From: CAYWPG01 sp964460035
Lineage (GTDB): Bacteria > Pseudomonadota > Gammaproteobacteria > Nitrococcales > AK92
Assembly (NCBI GenBank): GCA_964460035.1
Contig: CAYWPG010000031.1
Coordinates: forward strand, 1 to 49,059
Length of the DNA stretch: 49,059 bases
Direction of reading: 5' to 3'
The notes beneath the pieces are model-generated. The model ran no database searches. It was not told where the DNA came from and saw only the letters and a program-made list of their open reading frames with translations. A program made the translations under genes and the position numbers. The number at the start of each line of letters is the position of its first letter. Position 1 is the stretch's first letter. This document shows, one piece after another, positions 28,972-37,676 of the stretch.

Positions 28972-30248
28972 GCGTAGTAAAACCCATCGAGGTCGACCTC
29001 GCCAGGCAGTAACTGCAGGCCCCAGGCCAGCCGCATTCCCGCGCCTACGGAGATGGGCTCGGCGTGGGCATTCGGACAGCCTTTCAAGAAGGTGTCGATC
29101 AGCGCTTCGTTCTCTTCCGCGAAAACCGAGCAGGTCACGTAAACGAGCTTACCTTCAGGTGCGAGCAACGGCCAGAGGGCCTCGAGCAGGCGGCGCTGCG
29201 TCGCGGCGAGAGCGGCTATATCCGCGTCGCGACGCAACCATTTGATATCCGGGTGGCGCCGAATCACGCCGCTACCCGAGCAGGGAGCATCCAGCAGGAT
29301 GCGATCGAACGGACGCCCATCCCACCAACTCGCCGTATCCGCCACATCGGCCACCGTCACCTCGGCCCGCAGCGCGAGCCGGGCGAGATTGGCGTGAATC
29401 CGCTCGCTGCGCTCGGCATCCACATCCACCGCCAGCAGCTCGATATCGGGATGGCGCTCGAGCAGGTGACAAGCCTTCCCGCCGGGCGCCGCACAGGCAT
29501 CGAGCACGCGGCCTCCCGGCGGCGGTGCGACCAGATCGGCGGCCAGCTGGGCCGCGGCATCCTGCACGGAAACCGCGCCCGCGGCGAATCCGGGCAGCTT
29601 ATCCACGGGCACCGGCGTGGCCAGCACGATGGCATCGGCGGCGATAGGATGAGGCGAAGCAGCGATGCCCACCTGTTCGAGCAACGACAGATACTCGGCA
29701 CGGCTGTGGCGGCGCGCATTGACCCGCAGAGTCATGGGCGGATGAGCATTATTGGCAGCGAGCACCGCCTCCCAGTGCTGGGGCCAGTCGCGCTGCAAGC
29801 GTTGCAACATCCACTGCGGGTGGGAGTAACGAGCGACCGGATCGTTCGCGACAGCCGCCAGCAAGGCGTCGCGCTCGCGCAGGAACCGACGCAGCACGGC
29901 ATTGAGCACGCCCACCGCCCATTTCTTGCCCAACTCCCTGGCCGCACCGGCGGTAGCCGACACCACGGCATGATCGGGCGTGCGCAGCTCAACCGCTTCA
30001 CACAGCCCGCACAGCAACAGCATCTTCACGTCGCTGTCCTTGCGCCGGAATGGATGATCGAGCAAACGCGCAGCGATCGCATCGTAACGGCTGTAGCCTC
30101 GCAGCACCGCGTACACCAGCGCCTGCACGAAAGCCCTATCCTGCGCAGAGCGAAGACGCGATAACGTAGGCCCGAGCGCATCGTTCAGCGATTGCCCGCG
30201 CGCCATCACCCGCTCCAGCACCTGGGTCGCGGCCACACGCGCATCCAT
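28953..30248 (-). CDS. rsmB: 16S rRNA m5C967 methyltransferase RsmB
   Basis: 431 residues (E. coli 429). It methylates C967 of 16S rRNA with S-adenosylmethionine. An N-terminal NusB-like helical domain (1-140) is followed by the Rossmann methyltransferase with DACAAPGGKACHLLE (SAM loop), ILLDAPCSGSGVIRRHPDIKW (catalytic PC motif) and LVYVTCSVFAEENE (TC motif with the nucleophile Cys). It lies 30 bases after fmt. The same def-fmt-rsmB order is found in E. coli, where trkA follows directly. Confidence 0.96.
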   Translation of the reverse strand: MDARVAATQVLERVMARGQSLNDALGPTLSRLRSAQDRAFVQALVYAVLRGYSRYDAIAARLLDHPFRRKDSDVKMLLLCGLCEAVELRTPDHAVVSATAGAARELGKKWAVGVLNAVLRRFLRERDALLAAVANDPVARYSHPQWMLQRLQRDWPQHWEAVLAANNAHPPMTLRVNARRHSRAEYLSLLEQVGIAASPHPIAADAIVLATPVPVDKLPGFAAGAVSVQDAAAQLAADLVAPPPGGRVLDACAAPGGKACHLLERHPDIELLAVDVDAERSERIHANLARLALRAEVTVADVADTASWWDGRPFDRILLDAPCSGSGVIRRHPDIKWLRRDADIAALAATQRRLLEALWPLLAPEGKLVYVTCSVFAEENEALIDTFLKGCPNAHAEPISVGAGMRLAWGLQLLPGEVDLDGFYYACLSKR

Positions 30249-30278
30249 CGAAGATCCTCCGAACGCCGCTCGCGGACG

Positions 30279-31208
30279 TTAATTGAAAATCTGGCCCGGC
30301 TGTAACGGGTGCCCGTTGAGAAAATCACGCGCAGCCACAGGACGGCCGCCCGGCGCTTGAACCTGCAACAGACGCAACACGCCTTCGCCGCAGGCCACGT
30401 CGATACCCTCGCGGCCAACCGCGACGATCTCTCCGGCCGCCGCAGCCGTTGCTACGGGCAGGGGCTGCACCGACCAGATGCGCAGCACCATGTCGCCAAG
30501 CTGTGTTTGGGCCACCGGCCAGGGGTTGAACGCCCGCACCTGACGGTCTATCTCGGCCGCCGATGCACTCCAGTCGATTCGCGCCTCTTCCTTGCGCAGC
30601 TTCTCGGCATAAGTCACCCCCTGCTCGGGTTGGGGCACAGGCTGCACGCGCCCCGCGGCGATATCGGGCAAGGTCTGCGCCAGCAGATCCGCTCCCAGCG
30701 CCGCCAGGCGATCATGCAGGCTGCCGCCGGTGTCGTCGGCCGCGATGGGACAGCTCGCACGGGCCAGCATGGGACCGGTATCCAGCCCGGCGTCCATCTG
30801 CATCAAGGTGACCCCGGTTTCGGTGTCGCCGGCAAGGATGGCGCGCTGGATCGGTGCCGCACCGCGCCAGCGCGGCAGCAGCGAAGCGTGGATGTTCACG
30901 CAGCCCCGGCGCGGGATGGCCAGCACCGCGGGCGGCAGAATCAGCCCGTAGGCGACCACTATCATCAGATCCGGCTGCAGCGCCGCGAGCTCGGCCTGCG
31001 CCTCTTCGCTGCGAAGGCTGGCAGGCTGATAAACGGGTATGCCTGCCGCCTGCGCACACTGCTTGACCGGGCTAGGCCGCGGCTTGCGACCACGCCCGGC
31101 GGGACGATCCGGCTGCGTATAGACGGCACTCACCCTATAACCCTCTGCCAGCAGACGCTGCAGGGGTGCAACCGCGAAGTCGGGCGTGCCGGCGAATACG
31201 ATGTTCAA
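30279..31208 (-). CDS. fmt: Methionyl-tRNA formyltransferase
   Basis: 309 residues (E. coli 315). It formylates initiator Met-tRNA with 10-formyl-THF. Motifs: LNIVFAGTPDFAVAPLQRL at the start, VNIHASLLPRWRGAAPIQRAI with the catalytic SLLPRWRG segment, and TGVTLMQMDAGLDTGPML. The start is taken as TTG at 31208 because it gives the family N-terminus, one base after the def stop; no strong ribosome-binding site is seen, so translation may be coupled to def. An in-frame TTG at 31259 is the alternative. Confidence 0.95.
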   Translation of the reverse strand: MNIVFAGTPDFAVAPLQRLLAEGYRVSAVYTQPDRPAGRGRKPRPSPVKQCAQAAGIPVYQPASLRSEEAQAELAALQPDLMIVVAYGLILPPAVLAIPRRGCVNIHASLLPRWRGAAPIQRAILAGDTETGVTLMQMDAGLDTGPMLARASCPIAADDTGGSLHDRLAALGADLLAQTLPDIAAGRVQPVPQPEQGVTYAEKLRKEEARIDWSASAAEIDRQVRAFNPWPVAQTQLGDMVLRIWSVQPLPVATAAAAGEIVAVGREGIDVACGEGVLRLLQVQAPGGRPVAARDFLNGHPLQPGQIFN

Positions 31209-31209
31209 C

Positions 31210-31755
31210 TTAAGCGCCGCGTGCGACCAAAGCAGCTTCGTCGCGTGTCTGCTTCCCAAGCTCGCGCGCCTGTTTCTCGAGCTTCTTGCGCACGCGCTTG
31301 CGCTTCATCTCCGAGAGGTAGTCGACGAACAGCTTGCCGTCCAGATGGTCGATCTCGTGCTGGATGCAGACCGCCAGCAAGCCGTCGGCTTCCAGCTCGA
31401 AAGGCTTGCCGTCCCGATCCAGGGCACGCACTTTCACGCGCTCCGCCCGCTCGACCAGATCGTAATAGCCGGGGACGGACAGACAGCCTTCCTGCATTTG
31501 TTCGACGCCGTCGAGTTCGAGCAGCTCGGGGTTGATGAATACCAGCGGCTCGCTGCGATCTTCCGAAACGTCAATGACGATCACGCGCCGGTGCACGTTG
31601 ACCTGAGTGGCCGCCAACCCGATCCCGGGGGCGTCGTACATCGTCTCGAACATATCGTCGACGAGCTGTTGGACCTCGGCGTCCACCACCTCAACGGGGC
31701 GGGCTACCGTGCGCAGCCGGGGGTCGGGATAATGGAGTATGTCTAAAATGGCCAT
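31210..31755 (-). CDS. def: Peptide deformylase
   Basis: 181 residues. Fe2+ enzyme removing the N-formyl group from new proteins. The three diagnostic motifs are present: GIGLAATQV (motif 1), EGCLSVPG with the metal-binding Cys (motif 2) and QHEIDHLDG with two metal-binding His and the catalytic Glu (motif 3). It is about 12 residues longer at the C-terminus than the E. coli enzyme, ending in a basic segment. First gene of the minus-strand run; its promoter shares the 31756-31875 gap with the divergent LysM gene. Confidence 0.97.
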   Translation of the reverse strand: MAILDILHYPDPRLRTVARPVEVVDAEVQQLVDDMFETMYDAPGIGLAATQVNVHRRVIVIDVSEDRSEPLVFINPELLELDGVEQMQEGCLSVPGYYDLVERAERVKVRALDRDGKPFELEADGLLAVCIQHEIDHLDGKLFVDYLSEMKRKRVRKKLEKQARELGKQTRDEAALVARGA

Positions 31756-31875
31756 AGTGTTCGTTGCGGTTCCAGCTAGTTAGCTGCTAGCCTTAAGTCA
31801 GCCAAATAAGAAGTAATACTAACCAATTCAACCTTTGCCGCGCCACTTGCGGCCGGCATCGAGAAGGACCTGCCA
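31756..31875. promoter_or_regulatory. Divergent promoter region of def and the LysM gene
   Basis: This 120-base gap separates two diverging transcripts and is AT-rich on the LysM side (TAAGAAGTAATACTAACC around 31806-31823). A perfect inverted repeat CAGCTA-GT-TAGCTG lies at 31773-31786. Exact -35/-10 boxes cannot be assigned with confidence. Confidence 0.4.
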
Positions 31876-32913
31876 ATGCGCGTGCGCAAGCTCGTGTCGC
31901 TTATGCTGGGAGCACTGTTCAGCCTGCCGTTATTTGCCAGCGCCGATACCCTTCGCCAAGATCATCCACAGCGCTACGTAGTGGAGCGGGGCGATACGCT
32001 CTGGGCAATTTCCGCCCGCTTCCTGCGCAGCCCTTGGCTATGGCCGGAGATCTGGCATCTCAACGAGGAAATTGAGAACCCTCACCTTATCTATCCGGGC
32101 GATGTAATCAGCCTGGTCTATATCGACGGCCAGCCGCGCCTGACCATCGCCCGCGAAGATCGCGTCGGCGCCACCGTACGGCTCTCCCCGCGCATACGGG
32201 AAGAGTCTATCGCAACGGCGATTCCCACCATCCCGCTGGACGCCATCCGGCCGTTTCTTACCGAAACGACCGTGGTCAGCGCCCAAGCCCTGGAGCGGGC
32301 GCCCTACATCGTCGCCGGCAGCGACGAGCGCGTAATGGGCAGCCGCACCGACCGCGTTTATGCCCGCGGGCTCAAGGCCGACGCCGGCAACTACACGTTG
32401 GTACGCGCCGGCGATGCACTGCGCGATCCCGAAACCAGGCAGATTCTGGGCTACACCGCCCTGCACGTAGGCGAGGCCGCCGTCGAGCAAGGCGGCGAGC
32501 CTGCGACGCTGTCGATAACGCGCAGCAACCGCGAGATCCTCCCTGGCGACCGGCTGCTGGAGGCGCGCGACTCCCGCTTCGGCAGCAACTTCTTTCCCAA
32601 AGCTCCCGAGGCCCGCATCGACGGCCGCATCATCTCGGTACTCGATGGCGTCTCTCAGATCGGGCAATACAGCGTGGTCGCCATCAATCGGGGGCTGGAG
32701 CACGGCCTCGCCGTCGGCGATGTGCTGGCCATTTACAAGAGCGGCCGTACCGTGCGCGACACCTACGGCAGCCGTCGCCGGGAGAACGTGCGCCTGCCGG
32801 ACGAGCGAGCCGGCGAGCTGATCGTATTTCGCGCCTTCGACCGCCTCAGCTTCGGGCTGGTCATGCGAGCGACCCAGGCCATGCACACCTTGGACGCGGT
32901 GCGTAACCCGTAG
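31876..32913 (+). CDS. LysM peptidoglycan-binding exported protein
   Basis: 345 residues. An N-terminal signal peptide (MRVRKLVSLMLGALFSLPLF, cleavage near ASA-DTL) is followed by one LysM domain, YVVERGDTLWAISARFLRSP to HLIYPGDVISLVYID (about residues 35-85). LysM binds peptidoglycan glycans, so the protein should be in the periplasm or at the wall. The rest (about 90-345) is a strand-rich region of unknown role with SVVAINRGLEHGLAVGDVLAIYK near 275. Family members usually sit just before dprA between def and topA, as here. A ribosome-binding GAGAAGGA precedes the ATG. Confidence 0.9.
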   Translation: MRVRKLVSLMLGALFSLPLFASADTLRQDHPQRYVVERGDTLWAISARFLRSPWLWPEIWHLNEEIENPHLIYPGDVISLVYIDGQPRLTIAREDRVGATVRLSPRIREESIATAIPTIPLDAIRPFLTETTVVSAQALERAPYIVAGSDERVMGSRTDRVYARGLKADAGNYTLVRAGDALRDPETRQILGYTALHVGEAAVEQGGEPATLSITRSNREILPGDRLLEARDSRFGSNFFPKAPEARIDGRIISVLDGVSQIGQYSVVAINRGLEHGLAVGDVLAIYKSGRTVRDTYGSRRRENVRLPDERAGELIVFRAFDRLSFGLVMRATQAMHTLDAVRNP

Positions 32914-32917
32914 CCCG

Positions 32918-34066
32918 ATGGTCCTGCCCGATTCCGCCGTCACCGACGAGGCGGACGAGCTCGCCGCCTGGTTGCTGCTGCATCGTCTGCCCGGTTTCGG
33001 CAGCGCCCGGTTTCGGCAGCTGCTGGCCAGCGTGGCGCAGCTGCGCCACCTGTTCGACCTCAGCCAGCGCGAGTTGCTCGCCCTGGGCCTGGATGCGGCA
33101 GCAGTTACGGCGCTGCGCGAAGCAGACCGCGAGCTGATAGCGCCCGACCTGGAGTGGCTGGATGCCCCGGACCATCACATCCTGCGTCTGACCGACCCGC
33201 TGTACCCGCCGCTGTTGCGGGAGATCGCTCAGCCGCCGCCGCTGCTGTTCGTGCACGGCGAACCCAGGCTGCTCAGCCTGCCGCAACTCGCGGTGGTGGG
33301 CAGTCGTAATCCCAGCCGCGGCGGCAAGGACAACGCTTTCGAGTTTGCACGCCACTTGGCCACCGCCGGCATACCGATCACCAGCGGCCTTGCCTTGGGA
33401 GTGGACGCCGCGGCGCATGAAGGTGCGCTGGCAGCCGGAGGGGTGACCGTCGCGGTGGTCGGCACCGGCCTGGATCGGGTTTACCCCGCGCGCCATCGCG
33501 ATCTGGCGCATCGGATCAGTCAGCAAGGGGCGTTGGTATCGGAACTGCCCATTGGCACCGGCGCACGCCCCGAGAACTTCCCCCGGCGCAACCGCATTAT
33601 CAGCGGGCTTAGCCTGGGCACGCTGGTGGTGGAGGCAAGCCTGCGCAGCGGCTCGCTCATTACCGCGCGCTATGCGGTGGAACAGGGGCGCGAAGTATTC
33701 GCCATTCCCGGCTCCATCCACAACCCGCTTGCCAAGGGCTGCCATGCGCTGATCCGCCAAGGCGCCAAGTTGGTGGAAACGGCGAGCGACATACTCGACG
33801 AGCTGCCGCCGCCGGAGTTGCCTGCGCTGACGCCAGCCAGCGAGGCCGACACCGGCTCCACCCCAATGGCAGGGCCGGAGCTGGACGACGACTACCGGCG
33901 TGTACTCGATGCGCTTGGCTACGATCCCACGCCCCTGGACGTGATACTCGAACGCACGCAATTGACGACCGCAACCGTTTCCTCCATCCTGCTTGTGTTG
34001 GAACTGGAGGGCTACGTTACAGCCTGCGCCGGCGGGACTTATGCCCGCACCCGTAAAGGGACGTGA
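32918..34066 (+). CDS. dprA: DNA-processing protein DprA
   Basis: 382 residues. DprA protects incoming single-stranded DNA and loads RecA during natural transformation. A helical N-terminus (LAAWLLLHRLPGFGSARFRQLL) is followed by the Rossmann-like DprA core: LAVVGSRNPSRGGKDNAFEFA, ITSGLALGVDAAAHEGAL, TVAVVGTGLDRVYPARH, FPRRNRIISGLSLGTLVVEA and SGSLITARYAVEQGREVFAIPG. The C-terminal DprA_WH-like part (about 315-380) is present. It begins four bases after the LysM gene and ends one base before smg. Other competence genes are not in the window. Confidence 0.96.
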   Translation: MVLPDSAVTDEADELAAWLLLHRLPGFGSARFRQLLASVAQLRHLFDLSQRELLALGLDAAAVTALREADRELIAPDLEWLDAPDHHILRLTDPLYPPLLREIAQPPPLLFVHGEPRLLSLPQLAVVGSRNPSRGGKDNAFEFARHLATAGIPITSGLALGVDAAAHEGALAAGGVTVAVVGTGLDRVYPARHRDLAHRISQQGALVSELPIGTGARPENFPRRNRIISGLSLGTLVVEASLRSGSLITARYAVEQGREVFAIPGSIHNPLAKGCHALIRQGAKLVETASDILDELPPPELPALTPASEADTGSTPMAGPELDDDYRRVLDALGYDPTPLDVILERTQLTTATVSSILLVLELEGYVTACAGGTYARTRKGT

Positions 34067-34067
34067 G

Positions 34068-34544
34068 ATGAAAGAAAACGTGTTCGACGTCTTGATGTAT
34101 CTGTTCGAGAACTACTTTTACCACGACGACGAACCGCAACCGGACCGAGACTCCCTCGAATCGGAACTTTTCGAGGCCGGATTCACTTCCGCCGAAATCC
34201 GCAAGGCTTTCGATTGGTTGGATGGTTTGGCGGCATCCCGCGAAAATCCGCCGGCGGCTGTCAACAGCAGCAACGCGATCCGTGTCTACGCTGAGAGCGA
34301 AATGGCCAAGCTGGACACCGATTGCAGAGGCTTGCTGCTGTTTCTCGAACAAGTAGGCATTCTCACCGCAGCCAGCCGCGAGCTGATCATCGACCAGGTG
34401 ATGGCGCTGGATGACGAGGAGGTCGACATCGACTCCCTCAAATGGCTGGTCCTGATGGTGCTGTTCAATCAGCCTGGCCAGGAAGAGGCCTACGCCTGTA
34501 TGGAAACGTTGCTGTTCGAGAACCCCGTGCAGTTTCTGCACTAA
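34068..34544 (+). CDS. smg: Smg family protein (DUF494)
   Basis: 158 residues (E. coli Smg 157) from the ATG at 34068. It starts MKENVFDVLMYLFENYFYHD, the DUF494 hallmark, with EAGFTSAEIRKAFDWLDGL after it and MALDDEEVDIDSLKWLVLMVLFNQPGQE near the end. The function is unknown. It is conserved between dprA and topA in many gammaproteobacteria. Acidic and helical, with no signal peptide. Confidence 0.93.
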   Translation: MKENVFDVLMYLFENYFYHDDEPQPDRDSLESELFEAGFTSAEIRKAFDWLDGLAASRENPPAAVNSSNAIRVYAESEMAKLDTDCRGLLLFLEQVGILTAASRELIIDQVMALDDEEVDIDSLKWLVLMVLFNQPGQEEAYACMETLLFENPVQFLH

Positions 34545-34586
34545 GCGCCTCCACGGTAGGCCGCGCATGCCGCGGCGGGACGCTTT

Positions 34587-34624
34587 GGCCGACAGCTGAA
34601 CGAGCCTCCGGGCTCGTGTCGGCC
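34587..34624. repeat. Strong composite hairpin between smg and topA
   Basis: The outer stem GGCCGACA (34587-34594) pairs with TGTCGGCC (34617-34624). The inner stem CGAGCC (34601-34606) pairs with GGCTCG (34611-34616) around a TCCG tetraloop. A six-base bulge (GCTGAA) lies on one side. No T-tract follows, so a processed 3' end, a Rho-related barrier or a topA leader structure are all possible. Confidence 0.55.
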
Positions 34625-34760
34625 GGTCGCGTAATGCCCGAGCTCGCCTGATCGCGCCCTCGAACGCTCCTGCACCCGCCATGGGCGGATGGTGCGCGTT
34701 TTCTCCTGCCGCCACATTGCCAGTTGCATGTTACGAAGCCTTTGACCCAAACTGCCGCCC

Positions 34761-37061
34761 ATGAGTAAGAACCTGGTTATTGTCGAGTCCCCTGCGAAGG
34801 CCCGCACGATCAACAAGTACCTGGGAAAAGACTTCCAGGTACTGGCCTCCTATGGGCATGTACGCGATCTCGTGCCTAAGGAGGGCGCGGTCGATCCCGC
34901 GCATGACTTCAAGATGAAGTACACGGTGATCGACAAGAACGCCAAGCACGTGGAGGCCATCGCCAAAGCGGCGAAGCAGGCCGATGCCCTTTACCTCGCG
35001 ACCGACCCCGACCGCGAGGGCGAGGCCATTTCCTGGCATCTCTACGAATTGCTGAAAGAGAAGGGCGTAATCGACGGCAAACCGGTGCATCGCGTGGTGT
35101 TCCACGAGATCACCAAGCGTGCTATCCAAGAAGCCATCGCGAACCCGCGCCAGCTCTCCACCGCGCTGATCAACGCTCAGCAAGCGCGGCGGGCACTCGA
35201 TTATCTGGTGGGCTTCAACCTCAGCCCGCTGCTATGGAAGAAGATCAGCACAGGGCTTTCGGCCGGCCGCGTGCAGAGCCCGGCGCTGCGCATGATCGTC
35301 GAGCGCGAGCTTGAGATCGAAGCGTTCAAGTCGCGCGAGTACTGGACGGTCGAAGCGGATCTGGACAAGGCCGGGGAGGAGTTCTCGGCCAGGCTGCACA
35401 GCTTCGGCGGCGAGCGGCTCGAGCAATTCAGCATAGAGAACGAGCAGCGCGCGCGCGAGATCGAGCAAGCCCTGCTGGATGCCGCGCAAGGCAAGCTGCG
35501 CGTTGCCCGCATAGAGAAAAAGCAGCGCCGCCGCAATCCAGCCGCGCCATTCACCACCTCGACGCTGCAGCAGGAGGCCTCGCGCAAGCTTGGCTTCACC
35601 ACGCAGCGCACCATGCGCATTGCCCAGCAGCTCTATGAAGGCATAGACCTGGGGGGCGGCGCAGTGGGCCTGATCACCTACATGCGTACGGACTCGGTCA
35701 ACCTCTCGGCCGAAGCGGTCGCCGACATCCGCCAAGTCATTCAGGAGCGGTTCGGGCCGAACGCGCTGCCGGCGCAGCCGCATGTCTACCGGACCAAGTC
35801 CAAGAACGCCCAGGAAGCGCACGAAGCCATTCGCCCGACCAACGCGGCCAATGCACCGGAGCAGGTGAAGGCCAAACTCACCGACGAGCAGTTCCGCCTC
35901 TACGAGCTGATCTGGAAGCGCGCGATCGCCTGTCAAATGATCCACGCCACCATCGACACCGTCAGCGTGGATCTCACCGCCGGCGAGCATGTGTTCCGCG
36001 CCACCGGTTCCACCGTGGCCGATCCTGGCTTTATGGCCGTTTACCAGGAAGGCCAGGACGACAAGAAGGAAGCGGCCGAGAAGCGGCTACCGCCGCTAAA
36101 GGAAGGCGAAGAAGTCGCGCTCAAGGAATTGCGGCCCGAGCAGCACTTCACCGAGCCGCCACCCCGCTACACCGAAGCAAGCCTGGTGCGTGCGCTGGAA
36201 GAGCACGGTATCGGCCGCCCGTCAACCTACGCGACCATCATTTCGACGCTGCAGCAGCGCAAGTACGTCACGTTGGAGAATCGGCGCTTCCAGCCAACTG
36301 ATGTAGGCCGCGTGGTCAACAAGTTCCTGACCGAGCACTTCGATCAGTACGTGGACTACGACTTCACGGCCCGGCTGGAGGACGATCTGGACGCGGTATC
36401 GCGCGGCGAGCGCGACTGGATACCATTGATGCGGGAGTTCTGGGAGCCCTTCCGCTCACGCGTCGAAGAGAAAGCGAAGGTCTCGCGCGAGCAGGTCATG
36501 CAGGCGCGCGAACTCGGCATCGACCCGGCCAGCGGCCGCCCGGTGAGTGTGCGCATCGGGCGCTTCGGACCTTTCGTCCAGATCGGCACCAAGGACGATG
36601 AGGAAAAGCCCCGGTTCGCCGGCCTGCGCAGCCACCAGAACATGGAGACCATAACGCTCGAGGAAGCGCTGGAGCTGTTCAAGCTACCGCGCGACCTAGG
36701 CGAGACGCCCGAGGGCGAGCCGATTCAGGTCAATATCGGCCGTTTCGGTCCCTACGTCCGTTACGGCAAGAACTACGTATCCATCAAAGAGGACGACCCG
36801 TACACGATTACCCGCGAGCGCGCACTGGAGCTGATCGCCGAGAAGAAGCAGGCGGACGCCAACCGCATCATCCGCAGCTTCGACGGCGGTATTCAGATCC
36901 TGCGCGGACGTTACGGGCCATATATCACCGACGGCAAGAAAAACGCTCGCATTCCCAAAGGGCGCGAACCTGAGAGCCTGGAGCTGGAAGAATGCCTGGA
37001 GCTGCTCGCCAAGGCACCGGACAAGAAAACGGTCCGGGGAGGCCGACGGAAGTCATCCTGA
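34761..37061 (+). CDS. topA: DNA topoisomerase I
   Basis: 766 residues (E. coli 865). Type IA enzyme relaxing negative supercoils through a 5'-phosphotyrosine link. It starts SKNLVIVESPAKARTINKYLG. The TOPRIM motif ATDPDREGEAISWHLYELL is near residues 76-95, and the active-site Tyr lies in LITYMRTDSVNLSAEA. HEAIRPTNA and ALEEHGIGRPSTYATII follow. The C-terminus has topo_C repeats (SVRIGRFGPFVQIG, QVNIGRFGPYVRYG, QILRGRYGPYITDG) but no Cys4 zinc ribbons, which explains the shorter length. The end RGGRRKSS is basic. Confidence 0.97.
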   Translation: MSKNLVIVESPAKARTINKYLGKDFQVLASYGHVRDLVPKEGAVDPAHDFKMKYTVIDKNAKHVEAIAKAAKQADALYLATDPDREGEAISWHLYELLKEKGVIDGKPVHRVVFHEITKRAIQEAIANPRQLSTALINAQQARRALDYLVGFNLSPLLWKKISTGLSAGRVQSPALRMIVERELEIEAFKSREYWTVEADLDKAGEEFSARLHSFGGERLEQFSIENEQRAREIEQALLDAAQGKLRVARIEKKQRRRNPAAPFTTSTLQQEASRKLGFTTQRTMRIAQQLYEGIDLGGGAVGLITYMRTDSVNLSAEAVADIRQVIQERFGPNALPAQPHVYRTKSKNAQEAHEAIRPTNAANAPEQVKAKLTDEQFRLYELIWKRAIACQMIHATIDTVSVDLTAGEHVFRATGSTVADPGFMAVYQEGQDDKKEAAEKRLPPLKEGEEVALKELRPEQHFTEPPPRYTEASLVRALEEHGIGRPSTYATIISTLQQRKYVTLENRRFQPTDVGRVVNKFLTEHFDQYVDYDFTARLEDDLDAVSRGERDWIPLMREFWEPFRSRVEEKAKVSREQVMQARELGIDPASGRPVSVRIGRFGPFVQIGTKDDEEKPRFAGLRSHQNMETITLEEALELFKLPRDLGETPEGEPIQVNIGRFGPYVRYGKNYVSIKEDDPYTITRERALELIAEKKQADANRIIRSFDGGIQILRGRYGPYITDGKKNARIPKGREPESLELEECLELLAKAPDKKTVRGGRRKSS

Positions 37062-37615
37062 GCGATTTCCGGCTCAAATGGATCGCGCACTGCCTGCGCC
37101 AGGGCGGGCTCATCGCCTATCCGACCGAGGCGGTATACGGGCTTGGATGCGATCCGTTGAATCAGCAGGCGTTCGCGCGCTTGCTGGCGCTGAAGCGGCG
37201 GCCGGACTCCAAGGGCGTGATACTGATCGCCGCCGACGAGTCGCAGCTGGCGCCATTTCTCGGCCCTATCGATCCGGCTATGGGCGCACGCGTGCGCGCC
37301 AGCTGGCCCGGCCCGGTAACTTGGCTCATGCCGGCCTCGGAGCAGGTGCCGCGCTGGATCGTCGGCCGCCACGATACGCTGGCGGTCCGGGTTACCGCGC
37401 ACCCCATTGCCGCCGCGCTGTGCCGGGCGTTCGGCGGCGCGCTGGTCTCCACCAGTGCGAACCGGAGCGGCCGCCCGCCCGCACGCAGCGCGCTGCGTAC
37501 CCGGCTGCTGTTCGGCGCCGACATCGATCTCGTAGTCAGCGGCCCCCTTGGGGGGCAAGCACGCCCCACGGCAATAATCGATGCCAGAGACGGGCGCGTT
37601 ATCCGCGCAGGCTGA
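36992..37615 (+). CDS. tsaC: L-threonylcarbamoyladenylate synthase TsaC (YrdC)
   Basis: The frame encodes a Sua5/YrdC/YwlC-type enzyme making threonylcarbamoyl-AMP for t6A37 of tRNAs. Motifs: LIAYPTEAVYGLGCDPLNQQ, LLALKRRPDSKGVILIAA, PGPVTWLMPAS and ALVSTSANRSGRPPA. The start is uncertain. The first ATG (36992) overlaps topA by 70 bases and adds about 22 residues in front of the normal N-terminus. The E. coli-like length (about 185 residues) would need a non-standard CTG at 37058 in a CTGA overlap with the topA stop, behind a GGGGAGG site. No ATG, GTG or TTG lies between. Translation coupled to topA is likely either way. Confidence 0.9.
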   Translation: MPGAARQGTGQENGPGRPTEVILSDFRLKWIAHCLRQGGLIAYPTEAVYGLGCDPLNQQAFARLLALKRRPDSKGVILIAADESQLAPFLGPIDPAMGARVRASWPGPVTWLMPASEQVPRWIVGRHDTLAVRVTAHPIAAALCRAFGGALVSTSANRSGRPPARSALRTRLLFGADIDLVVSGPLGGQARPTAIIDARDGRVIRAG

Positions 37616-37676
37616 TGGGAACGGTACCGCTCCCGCCCATGCGCGCCATTCACATCATCCGTACTCGAGAAGAGCT

